DNA of 64,000 nt from Acetatifactor muris (GTDB lineage: Bacteria > Bacillota > Clostridia > Lachnospirales > Lachnospiraceae), in the NCBI GenBank assembly GCA_023663635.1, contig JAMPHD010000001.1:197614-261613 (forward strand). Direction: 5' to 3'. Position numbers and translations under genes: made by a program. This document shows positions 7,842 through 15,215 of the stretch, piece after piece. The notes below the pieces were generated by a model. That model was not told where the DNA came from and ran no database searches. It worked only from the letters and a program-made list of their open reading frames with translations. Positions within the stretch are counted from its first letter, which is position 1, and each line of letters opens with the position of its first letter.

Positions 7842-7908
7842 GATGGCATTACGGGATGATATCGCGAGAAGGCATCACGAGACGACATCACGAGATGACA
7901 GCTCGGGA
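7842..7908 (+). repeat. degenerate 13-bp tandem repeats
   Basis: Five short units, best seen as AGGCATCACGAGA (7870-7882) and CGACATCACGAGA (7883-7895), flanked by more diverged copies. They lie between the glycosyltransferase stop and the preferred start of the radical SAM gene. The frame is open through the repeats, so they could be translated if the upstream ATG at 7822 is used. Confidence 0.6.
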
Positions 7909-7944
7909 GAGATTGGGAGACAGGCCACACAGGAGGAAAGACGA

Positions 7945-9081
7945 ATGTTGCAAATGGTGCATATAGCTGTTTTTGGCAATTCCAAATGGAGCCGGCTGAT
8001 GAAAGAGATTCTGGAGGCGGAATATTCGCAGCTCCTTGAGGAGGATGGCGGTGAGACCGTGGCGGTGGATGTTTTCGTGGTCCTCGGGCAACCGCAGGGC
8101 GAGGGGGAGATCTCCGTGTCGGAGTTTGGCAGGAGGTATGCGGCGCGGGAACTGGCGGCCATCGTCATTCCCAAGGAATACTATATGCAGCAAAATGAGT
8201 TGGTCCTCGCGCTTCTGAGAGAGGGCGTGGATGTGGCGGACATCTATGACGGGATCCGTCTGAGCGCGCAGACCCGCAACAGGCCGGAGGAGGTGGCCTG
8301 TCTGATCACGCCCATGCTCTACGACTCCTATCTGCCCTATCTGGAGTTTCATGTGGCGGATCACTGCAATCTGAACTGTAAATATTGCACCCATTATTCC
8401 CCTCTGGTGACGCAGCCGGTCTACACGGAATATGAGGGATTCGCGGGGGATTTCAAGCAGTTGAAGAAACATATCGCGGACATCGGCGTGATCCGGATCT
8501 TGGGCGGGGAGCCGCTGTTAAATCCCGAGTTGGGCAGATTTATTGAACTGGCCAGGGAATTGTATCCCGCCGCCATCATCACGGTGGTGACCAACGGGCT
8601 GCTGCTGGACCGTTTGGATGAGACTTTGATAGAGATCATGCGAAAAAATCTGGCTTTCTTTCATATATCTTTCTATCCGCCCCTGAAGGATCGGATCGGG
8701 GAGATTCAGAAGTTTTTGTATGAGAAAGAGATTCCCTACACCATTACGTCCATGATCGCGGAGTTTAATAAGACGCAGACCCTGACGCCGCAGGAGGATG
8801 AGGACTTCTTTTATCGCTGTTTTCAGGCGTCCTGTACCTGTCTGCACAAGGGGCGGGTGGCGCCCTGTTACGCGCCCTTTACCACCAAATATTTCAACGA
8901 GGCTTTCGGGCAGAAACTGCCGGTGGATGAGGGTGTGGATCTGTATGACGAGTCGCTGACCACGCCCGTGCTCAAGGCGGAACTTTTGATCCCCATGGAG
9001 CGGTGCCGCTACTGCGTCGCGGGGGATGCCTGTCCGTGGGAGATCGTGGGGCGGCACAGCGCTTTGGAAGATTGGGTGTAG
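7945..9081 (+). CDS. radical SAM protein with SPASM-like C-terminus
   Basis: About 378 residues from the preferred start at 7945, which has AGGAGG at 7931-7936, 8 nt upstream. An in-frame ATG at 7822 overlaps the previous stop (ATGA) and would add 41 repetitive residues. The radical SAM [4Fe-4S] motif CNLNCKYC is at residues 141-148, followed by IRILGGEPLLN (SAM contact). C-terminal cysteines (CFQASCTCLH, then CRYCVAGDACPWE) resemble a SPASM/twitch auxiliary cluster. The first ~100 residues look like an extra alpha/beta domain. The substrate is unknown. Its position between two CgeB-like glycosyltransferases suggests sugar or glycan-linked modification (inference). Confidence 0.8.
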   Translation: MLQMVHIAVFGNSKWSRLMKEILEAEYSQLLEEDGGETVAVDVFVVLGQPQGEGEISVSEFGRRYAARELAAIVIPKEYYMQQNELVLALLREGVDVADIYDGIRLSAQTRNRPEEVACLITPMLYDSYLPYLEFHVADHCNLNCKYCTHYSPLVTQPVYTEYEGFAGDFKQLKKHIADIGVIRILGGEPLLNPELGRFIELARELYPAAIITVVTNGLLLDRLDETLIEIMRKNLAFFHISFYPPLKDRIGEIQKFLYEKEIPYTITSMIAEFNKTQTLTPQEDEDFFYRCFQASCTCLHKGRVAPCYAPFTTKYFNEAFGQKLPVDEGVDLYDESLTTPVLKAELLIPMERCRYCVAGDACPWEIVGRHSALEDWV

Positions 9082-9086
9082 GAAAT

Positions 9087-10253
9087 TCACAGATAACTCA
9101 ATATCTCGTTCACGCGATGTACATAGGTATGGTCTGCGGAGATTCTCCGCAGGCCGTTTTGCGCGATCTGTGCCCGCTCGTCCTCATGGCGCAGATAATA
9201 ATCGATCTTGTCCAAAAGATCTTTTTTGCTCTCATAGTAGACGAAATCTTCATCGGGGACAAAACAGTCCCCAAAATCCGATTGATAATTGGTCAAAAGA
9301 AAACCGCCCGCCCCCATGATGTCGAAAGCCCTTAAGGGGATGCCGCTCAAAATGCTGCGCAGGGAGATATTCAGATTGATCTTGGCGCGTTTGAACACAT
9401 AGGGCGCGTAGTCATAATAGTCCACGGGGCCGTGGTTGGTGCAGCCCTTCAGGCGCAGTGTCTTATCCGGCGTATACAGATCCAGGGAGAAACGCTCCGC
9501 CACCGAAGAGAGCAGTTCCTGCCGCTCCATGGCGGTGATCTGCCTGTTGATCACATATTGGGCAAAGAGCCATTCGATGCTCTCCACACTGTCGGCGCCC
9601 GGCTGCAGGGGCAGGGAATTTTGCATATCCGAAATGATGTCCGCGGAGAGCAGTTCCTGAATGAAATTGTAGCCGTATACCTGTTTCTGGGCGGCCATCA
9701 GTCCCTCCAAGTAGCCCCGGGTGTAGGGTGAGATCTTGTCCATCCTCTGAAAAAACTGATGTTTCTCCGTGTAGAGGGAGCCGATGAAGGCCACCTCATG
9801 CCGGTTGTACCAAGGGGTCTTTTGAAAGCCCGCGAGATCGTTCATGGCGTTTAGCCGCTCCGGATTGGCGGCCATGGGCAGATAATGAACGGTCTCAATG
9901 CCCGCGTTGTGGAATTCCAGATACTGCTGTCTGTCAAACACAAACACATGATTGGTGGGAAAATTGACGGAGTAGTGGTACATCCGCACATAAGGGCTGT
10001 CATAGATCCAGGACACATAGGGAATACCCGAGTTCTTGCAGGCCTTGGCGGCCACCGGAAAATAATTAAAAGAAAACAGAAAGTCGGGAGACTCCGCCCG
10101 AATGCGGGCATCCAGATCTCCCTGCAATTCTTCATCCGTGCGCTCACCCTTGTCGGAAAAAGGCAGTTCCACCACTTGGTGCCGCAGTTTGCGGAAGGCC
10201 GCGATAATGTCTTCATTGCCAAAACTCTTCCAAGTGAGCATCAATATCTTCAT
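9087..10253 (-). CDS. CgeB-family glycosyltransferase
   Basis: A 388-residue protein beginning MKILMLTWKSFGNEDIIAAF, the typical DUF3880/CgeB start, with SFNYFPVAAKACKNSGIPYV in the N-terminal Rossmann domain and a C-terminal half (INLNISLRSILSGIPLRAFDIMGAGGFLLTNYQ) matching the second Rossmann domain of GT4-like enzymes. It resembles a single module of the gene at 4712-7825. It converges on the radical SAM gene with 5 nt between stops. SD GGAGG lies 9 nt before the ATG, and a promoter is at 10277-10305. It probably works on the same glycan as its neighbours (inference). Confidence 0.82.
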   Translation of the reverse strand: MKILMLTWKSFGNEDIIAAFRKLRHQVVELPFSDKGERTDEELQGDLDARIRAESPDFLFSFNYFPVAAKACKNSGIPYVSWIYDSPYVRMYHYSVNFPTNHVFVFDRQQYLEFHNAGIETVHYLPMAANPERLNAMNDLAGFQKTPWYNRHEVAFIGSLYTEKHQFFQRMDKISPYTRGYLEGLMAAQKQVYGYNFIQELLSADIISDMQNSLPLQPGADSVESIEWLFAQYVINRQITAMERQELLSSVAERFSLDLYTPDKTLRLKGCTNHGPVDYYDYAPYVFKRAKINLNISLRSILSGIPLRAFDIMGAGGFLLTNYQSDFGDCFVPDEDFVYYESKKDLLDKIDYYLRHEDERAQIAQNGLRRISADHTYVHRVNEILSYL

Positions 10254-10276
10254 GTCGTATCCTCCAATCTATATGC

Positions 10277-10305
10277 ATCATAGCAGTATCAGACCGAAGT
10301 TGCAA
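10277..10305 (-). promoter_or_regulatory. promoter of the CgeB-family glycosyltransferase
   Basis: On the minus strand: TTGCAA (10305-10300), 17 nt, TATGAT (10282-10277), with TGC directly before the -10 (extended -10). The start would be about 18-20 nt upstream of the ATG region. Confidence 0.75.
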
Positions 10306-10326
10306 CCGCAAAATTGTCCAAAACAC

Positions 10327-10353
10327 TTGACATATTTTTCGGGGGGGTAAAAT
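10327..10353 (+). promoter_or_regulatory. promoter of the LysM protein gene with a G7 spacer tract
   Basis: TTGACA (10327-10332) and TAAAAT (10348-10353) are separated by only 15 nt, and the last seven of these are G (10341-10347). A 15-nt spacer is below the 17-nt optimum, so a slip that adds one or two G would strengthen the promoter. It is divergent from the promoter at 10277-10305. Confidence 0.55.
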
Positions 10354-10399
10354 AGAGATGATAATGTTTTGATCATAAAGTTAAGATGGGAGGAATCAA

Positions 10400-13225
10400 A
10401 TGAAGAACAAAGTATTTACGGCGTTACTGCTGGCGGCGGTTCTGGCGCTCGGACCCGTCAGCGGCTCATTGGCAAGTTCCAATGTCAGTGCAACAGCCGA
10501 TGGCGACGGCATCACGACCGATGACGGCAGCGCTGCGACCGATGGCGACAGCACCACGACCGATCCCTCTGATACAACAGACGCAGACGGAGAGGACGGT
10601 GAGGATGGCGGGAATGAAGAAAAGTCTCTCAGCGAGTTGGTGCGTGAGTACGGAGACAATCTGTTTCCCGAGGACAACAACAATCCGACCGATGAGGAGA
10701 AGGCCGCCGCAGTGGCTGCCCTGGCGGATATCCTGTCCAAGGCGTCCATGGACGATTTAGTGGCGCTATATGCCGAGGACGAGGGAGCGATCATGGGTTT
10801 TGAAGTCGCTTATCGTCGGGCCATGGGAATCGACCCGGTCGCGAGGATCACGGACGGCGCGGTGTGGAGCGAGAGAGAGGCGGGCGGTATGACGGCGGCG
10901 CAGGGAGCCATTGAAAACGAGCTTGCGGATGGCGTTACGCAGATAACCCTGAAACTGGAGAGTCCTGACCCGACACAGACCGCTGAGCCCGGTGACGCGG
11001 AATATCAGAAGTATACCGCTACCCGGTTGGTGAACATCAGTCTGGAGGGCATAAAGGACACCAATAACCTGCGTTTCCCCGTGCGGATCGTTCTGCCGGT
11101 TCCCGCAGGATTGGACGCGGGCAAGGAGATCACTCTGCTCCACTACGCGAACGGCGTCGATCAGGCGCCGACCAAGCTCAACATTGTGAGGACGACGGAT
11201 TCGCTCACAACGCGGGACGAAGAAGGTAATGTGATCGAGGAAGAGGTGGAGAGATTTTCATTCATCCTGACCTCTCTCGGAGACAACAATCTCTTTGTCG
11301 TGGCGGGCGAGGAGGCAGCGGCGGAGGATGTATCCCTCGGTGAGCTGCTCTATGCGTATGCGGACAGCCTGTTCCCGGCGGACGCTCAGAATCCGACCGC
11401 TGAGGAGAAAGCCGCCGCGGAGGCTGCCATGGCAGATATCCTGGCCAAAGCCACCATATCGGATCTGGCGGCATTGTATGCCGAGGATGACGGCGGTCCG
11501 ATCCTGGCTTTTGAGCGCGCTTATCGTCGCGCCATGGGAATCGCCCCGACGGCGAGATACACGGACGGCAGCATATGGGCCACGTTTGATGGAACGGAGA
11601 CCAATGGTGACCTTGAGAATGAGCTGGCAGAAGGGACGGACCATGTGGAGCTGAGACTGGAGTCTCCCGATTCCGCAACGGGCATACCGGGTGACGCGGA
11701 GTATCAGAAGTACGGAGCCGCTTACATGACGAACATCAGCCTGGAGGGCATAAAGGATACCAAGAACTTAAGATTCCCTGTGAGGATCGTTCTGCCGGTT
11801 CCCGCCGGTCTGGACGCGGGCGGGGAGATTGCGGTGCTCCACTACGCAAACGGTGTCGATCAGGCGCCGACCAAGCTGAATGTCGTAAAATCCAAAGACA
11901 TGATCAGATCTCGGGACGAAGAGGGCAATGATATCGAGATCGAGATGGACAGGATCAAATTTGTCGTGACCACTCTCGGCGACTGCAATCTGTTCGTCAT
12001 CGCGGGGGAGGCTGCGGCTGTCACGGGGGATGACGCGACTGAGGAAGTCGTGGATAAATTGGGAGGCCTCACCAATCTTCTGGGAGTCGGAACTGTGGCG
12101 CAGGCGGATGCCGTGGTGGGCGAGACCCTGGCGGCTGCCGGAATGGAAGAACTGGAGACCGTGCTGACGGACAATGAGACCGTGATCGGAGATCTGGAGA
12201 AGGCGTATCTGGACCAAAAAGGTTTGGAGGAGACCGCCGTATCCGCCGGGAGCAGCGTGCTGCCCGCGTCCTCCGAGGACAAGATCAGTGTGGTGGGAGC
12301 CGGTCTGAACGAGTTGAAGGAAGGCGAGACAAAGGCGACCTTAAAGGTGGAGGATACGGAAGAGAAACCCGCGGAGACGGCACAATACGCGAAAGCAGTC
12401 TCCTTGGACATTACTCTGGAGGGCGTAAAGGACACCAAGAATTTGAGATGTCCCGTCAAGATCACCCTGCCTGTTCCGAGCGGTCTGGACGCGGCCAAAG
12501 TCCTAGTGGTGCTCCACTATGCGAGCGGCCCCGATCAGGCGCCGATCAAACTCTCCGTAACGCAGAACAGCGATGGAACGATCTCATTCTGTGTGAGCTC
12601 CTTCAGCGTGTTCGTCATTGCCGAGGACACGCCGGCCGGGGATGACGGCAATAATGGCAATGATGACAATACGGGTGATGTGTCGGGTGATAATGGGAAT
12701 GACGGCAACGGTGGAAATGACAACGATGGAAATGACGACACGGATAATGCCGGCGGCAGCGCGGACGATAATGACGATGACAATGCCGGCGGCAGTGCAG
12801 GATACGTTAATGTGGATGTGGAGGATCAGATCCTGTCCGCGGCAAAAAACGCGACCGTGAGACTCAACGGGATCACCACCCTGTCCAACGGCATGATGAA
12901 ATCCCTGTTGGAGAGAAAAGACGTGACTCTCGTGATGGAGTATACTTATGAAAATAAGAATTACACTGTTGTGATCCCCGCGGGGGCTGCGATGAACAAT
13001 GACATTCAATGGTACGGGCCGCTGTATCTGGTGGCGCATTACGGCAGCAGGGGTGTCAGCGCCGCCAATGTGGCAGACGGCGCCATCTATATGGTACAGG
13101 CGGGAGATACCATGACCAAGATCGCAAAGATGCATCACATGACCCTTGCGCAGTTGGCCGCAAAGAATCCTCAGATCAAGAATATCAACCTGATCAGAGT
13201 CGGCCAGAGGATCAATCTGAAGTAA
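10400..13225 (+). CDS. secreted three-repeat protein with C-terminal LysM domain
   Basis: A 941-residue, acidic protein. Residues 1-27 are a Sec signal peptide (MKNKVFTALLLAAVLALGP...LASS). An Asp/Thr-rich spacer follows, then three homologous modules at about 76-300, 310-525 and 535-745. Each has a helical start (ELVREYGDNLFP, ELLYAYADSLFP) and a beta part containing NISLEGIKDTNNLRFPVRI, PVPAGLDAG and LHYANGVDQAPTKLN. The third module lacks part of the helical portion. A low-complexity Asn/Asp/Gly linker (about 750-805) leads to a further domain and a LysM motif at 895-941 (YMVQAGDTMTKIAKMHHMTL), which binds peptidoglycan. So it is probably a wall-attached surface or adhesion protein; the repeat family is not recognised. 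SD GGGAGG. Confidence 0.85.
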   Translation: MKNKVFTALLLAAVLALGPVSGSLASSNVSATADGDGITTDDGSAATDGDSTTTDPSDTTDADGEDGEDGGNEEKSLSELVREYGDNLFPEDNNNPTDEEKAAAVAALADILSKASMDDLVALYAEDEGAIMGFEVAYRRAMGIDPVARITDGAVWSEREAGGMTAAQGAIENELADGVTQITLKLESPDPTQTAEPGDAEYQKYTATRLVNISLEGIKDTNNLRFPVRIVLPVPAGLDAGKEITLLHYANGVDQAPTKLNIVRTTDSLTTRDEEGNVIEEEVERFSFILTSLGDNNLFVVAGEEAAAEDVSLGELLYAYADSLFPADAQNPTAEEKAAAEAAMADILAKATISDLAALYAEDDGGPILAFERAYRRAMGIAPTARYTDGSIWATFDGTETNGDLENELAEGTDHVELRLESPDSATGIPGDAEYQKYGAAYMTNISLEGIKDTKNLRFPVRIVLPVPAGLDAGGEIAVLHYANGVDQAPTKLNVVKSKDMIRSRDEEGNDIEIEMDRIKFVVTTLGDCNLFVIAGEAAAVTGDDATEEVVDKLGGLTNLLGVGTVAQADAVVGETLAAAGMEELETVLTDNETVIGDLEKAYLDQKGLEETAVSAGSSVLPASSEDKISVVGAGLNELKEGETKATLKVEDTEEKPAETAQYAKAVSLDITLEGVKDTKNLRCPVKITLPVPSGLDAAKVLVVLHYASGPDQAPIKLSVTQNSDGTISFCVSSFSVFVIAEDTPAGDDGNNGNDDNTGDVSGDNGNDGNGGNDNDGNDDTDNAGGSADDNDDDNAGGSAGYVNVDVEDQILSAAKNATVRLNGITTLSNGMMKSLLERKDVTLVMEYTYENKNYTVVIPAGAAMNNDIQWYGPLYLVAHYGSRGVSAANVADGAIYMVQAGDTMTKIAKMHHMTLAQLAAKNPQIKNINLIRVGQRINLK

Positions 13226-13239
13226 CCAAAAGAACAACA

Positions 13240-13428
13240 AAAAGAAATCGGAAATTCGACCGTTGAATTTCCGATTTCTTAACTCCGGTTTGCCATAAAT
13301 GACCCCCTTATTCTTTTGTTCCTCTCCGCCGTCTTCTTCGCGCCCCCGACTGCCTACTCAAGCCTTGCCCTCCGATGCCGATCAACAGCCGGATTCGTAC
13401 TTCGAATCCCTTGGCCTAAAGGTTTCTA
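13240..13428 (-). ncRNA. candidate SigD-driven small RNA, leftward
   Basis: A leftward SigD-type promoter (13435-13461) and a terminator (13242-13280) frame about 190 nt with no convincing gene. Near the 5' end a perfect hairpin forms (13391-13397 with 13403-13409). The minus strand contains one frame open for about 35 codons ending in an Arg-rich stretch, but it has no ATG and no SD; a 25-codon TTG-started version is possible. The region is best described as an untranslated RNA made together with the flagellum (inference); its targets are unknown. Confidence 0.45.
13242..13280. terminator. bidirectional terminator
   Basis: A perfect 16-bp stem, arms 13242-13257 and 13265-13280, with a 7-nt loop. 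On the plus strand it follows the LysM gene by 16 nt. On the minus strand it is followed by TTTTTGTTGTTC and would end a leftward transcript from the SigD-type promoter at 13435-13461. Confidence 0.85.
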
Positions 13429-13434
13429 CTTATT

Positions 13435-13461
13435 ATATCGGACGATCGCCGCCAAACTTTA
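13435..13461 (-). promoter_or_regulatory. SigD-type promoter pointing left
   Basis: Reading the minus strand: TAAA (13461-13458), 15 nt, TCCGATAT (13442-13435). This is the same geometry, and the same -10 octamer, as the three flagellin promoters. No protein gene lies downstream of it before the terminator. Confidence 0.65.
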
Positions 13462-13525
13462 GTCTGCGGGCCGCCTGAACCTCCGGCCATACTTTAGCCT
13501 GTGGGCCGCCTACCCCCGGCCCTCC
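13456..13525 (+). repeat. two-copy 35-bp direct repeat
   Basis: Units begin ACTTTAG at 13456 and 13491 and share a GGGCCGCCT core and a CCGGCC end. The first copy supplies the -35 of the leftward SigD-type promoter; the second copy has no matching -10. Confidence 0.65.
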
Positions 13526-13563
13526 TTTATTTCCGCTAGCATTTGACGAATGGCGCAAGGGTA
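13526..13563 (+). repeat. dispersed 38-bp intergenic repeat, copy 1
   Basis: Matches 61764-61801 at 35 of 38 positions, with the core GCATTTGACGAATG and CGCAAGGGTA. The core can fold as CATT-tgacg-AATG. Both copies are intergenic, so it is a candidate genome-wide repeat or RNA element. Confidence 0.65.
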
Positions 13564-13568
13564 TTTGA

Positions 13569-13597
13569 TTGCAAAATCCGTGATAATCCGGTATAGT
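13569..13597 (+). promoter_or_regulatory. promoter of the membrane glycosyltransferase pair
   Basis: TTGCAA (13569-13574), 17 nt, TATAGT (13592-13597). It starts 33 nt before the ATG of the gene at 13630, which has SD GGGGAGG. Confidence 0.75.
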
Positions 13598-13629
13598 GAA
13601 TAGGTATCAAAATCGGGGAGGTTCTTCGG

Positions 13630-15183
13630 ATGAAAGAACGCTTACGCTCGCATCAAAAGCAGATCGTATATATTCTGACGGCCGGATTGGGATTGTGTTT
13701 CCTGATCACGCGTTTTCTGTACTTGGACAGGCTGCCTCTGGGCATGCATCTGGACGAGGCCGGCATGGCCTACGACGCACTCAGTCTGGCCAATTACGGT
13801 GTGGACCGATATCTGAAACCGTGGCCCCTCTACCTCATTAACTATAATGCCGGTCAGAGCAGTCTGTATGCTTTCCTGTGCGCGGGTCTGTTCAAATTGT
13901 TCGGATACAATATATGGCTGGTGCGTCTTCCGGCGGTATTTTTCTCTTTTCTGACTCTGGTATTTGGCATGAAACTGACTGAGCGCATCTACCCGGACCG
14001 GGTCTTTCTGCCGTTGCTGACGGGATGTCTGGTGACGTTTTGCCCCTATTTTGTATTGAGCAGCCGTTTTGGTCTGGACTGCAATCTGATGTTGGGAGTG
14101 TCCGCGGTCTTTCTCTATTTCATGCATACGGCAGTGGAGACGGGGGAGACCGGACGCTATGTGGCCGCCGGTCTGTCCGGCGGGATTCTGTTGTACACCT
14201 ATGCGCTTTCCTACGCGATCCTCCCGATCTTTCTCCTGCTCAGCGTCCTGTATGTAGCGGTCGTGAAGAAGTTTTCGCTGAAAAAATGGATCTGCATGGG
14301 AATCCCCATGGGCATATTGGCATTTCCGTTGATTTTGGTACAGATCGTCAATATCTTTGATCTGCCGGAGATGCGGTTGGGCCCTTTCACCGTCACGCGC
14401 GTGCCTCACTACCGCGCCTCCGAGATCGGACGGTTTCGCCCGGAGTATTTCCTAAGCGCTCTCCGACACATCTTTGTGGGAGATAACGATCTGTTCAGCT
14501 CCATCCCCCGTATTTGGAATCTGTACGCGGTCACGGTGCTCCTGTGCGTGATCGGAATCATAGGCGTGGCGGCGCGCCTTGTCTCCGACACCCGAAAGAA
14601 ACAGTTTTACCCCATGGCTTTTCCGTTTTTATGGTTTGTGACGGTCCTGTTCTTTGAGTCCCATATCATCAGCAAGACTTACACGCTCAATTCCATTTTC
14701 CTCGCCACAGCGCTGTTGGCGGTGGCGGGCATCCACACGCTCAGCGTATACGGCAAGCGTTTCTATCCGGTGCTTTTGTTGGGCATATGCGGCATCTACG
14801 CGCTCTGCTCCCTGCGCTTTGGCATTTTCTACTTTAGCGGGCGTTACACGGAAAACACGCATCCCCTGGCCTATTTCGGGCTGACTTTCCCGGAGGCCGT
14901 GGAGTTTATTGAAGAGCATGAGGGGCTGAGCCAAAAACTGACATTTGTGTCGGAACGAGGCATTTTCTACGCCCTGAGCGCTCAGATTTCCCCCTACAAA
15001 TTTGACATTACGGGAGACGAGTGCATCCGGTGGCACAACTACTGGTTCGGATCCCTGCAGGAGATCACGGACGACTGCAATTATCTGGTGGGACACTATT
15101 ATGAGGAGTACAGCGAAGAGCTGCGTCAGGCGGGGTTTTCGGAACTGCGCGGTGACACATGGTCGCTGTTTTATAAAGAATAA
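13630..15183 (+). CDS. GT-C/PMT-like membrane glycosyltransferase
   Basis: A 517-residue polytopic membrane protein with roughly a dozen hydrophobic segments. After the first membrane helix comes LPLGMHLDEAGMAYDALSLA, with the Asp-Glu pair of the first extracytoplasmic loop that is catalytic in GT39/ArnT-type enzymes. Next come YNAGQSSLYAFLCAGLFKLF and VRLPAVFFSFLTLV, also typical of that superfamily. These enzymes transfer sugars from polyprenyl-phosphate donors outside the membrane. The C-terminal ~120 residues form a soluble domain. It forms an operon with the similar-sized gene 32 nt downstream. Acceptor unknown; a wall polymer or surface protein glycan is plausible. Confidence 0.75.
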   Translation: MKERLRSHQKQIVYILTAGLGLCFLITRFLYLDRLPLGMHLDEAGMAYDALSLANYGVDRYLKPWPLYLINYNAGQSSLYAFLCAGLFKLFGYNIWLVRLPAVFFSFLTLVFGMKLTERIYPDRVFLPLLTGCLVTFCPYFVLSSRFGLDCNLMLGVSAVFLYFMHTAVETGETGRYVAAGLSGGILLYTYALSYAILPIFLLLSVLYVAVVKKFSLKKWICMGIPMGILAFPLILVQIVNIFDLPEMRLGPFTVTRVPHYRASEIGRFRPEYFLSALRHIFVGDNDLFSSIPRIWNLYAVTVLLCVIGIIGVAARLVSDTRKKQFYPMAFPFLWFVTVLFFESHIISKTYTLNSIFLATALLAVAGIHTLSVYGKRFYPVLLLGICGIYALCSLRFGIFYFSGRYTENTHPLAYFGLTFPEAVEFIEEHEGLSQKLTFVSERGIFYALSAQISPYKFDITGDECIRWHNYWFGSLQEITDDCNYLVGHYYEEYSEELRQAGFSELRGDTWSLFYKE

Positions 15184-15215
15184 CTGCTTATTAAATTTGG
15201 AGGCTTGAACCCAAG

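Noticed and set aside
13300..13430. Arg-rich minus-strand reading frame in the candidate small RNA
   Set aside because: It is open for about 35 codons but begins after a stop, has no ATG and no SD. Kept as a note, not called as a gene.
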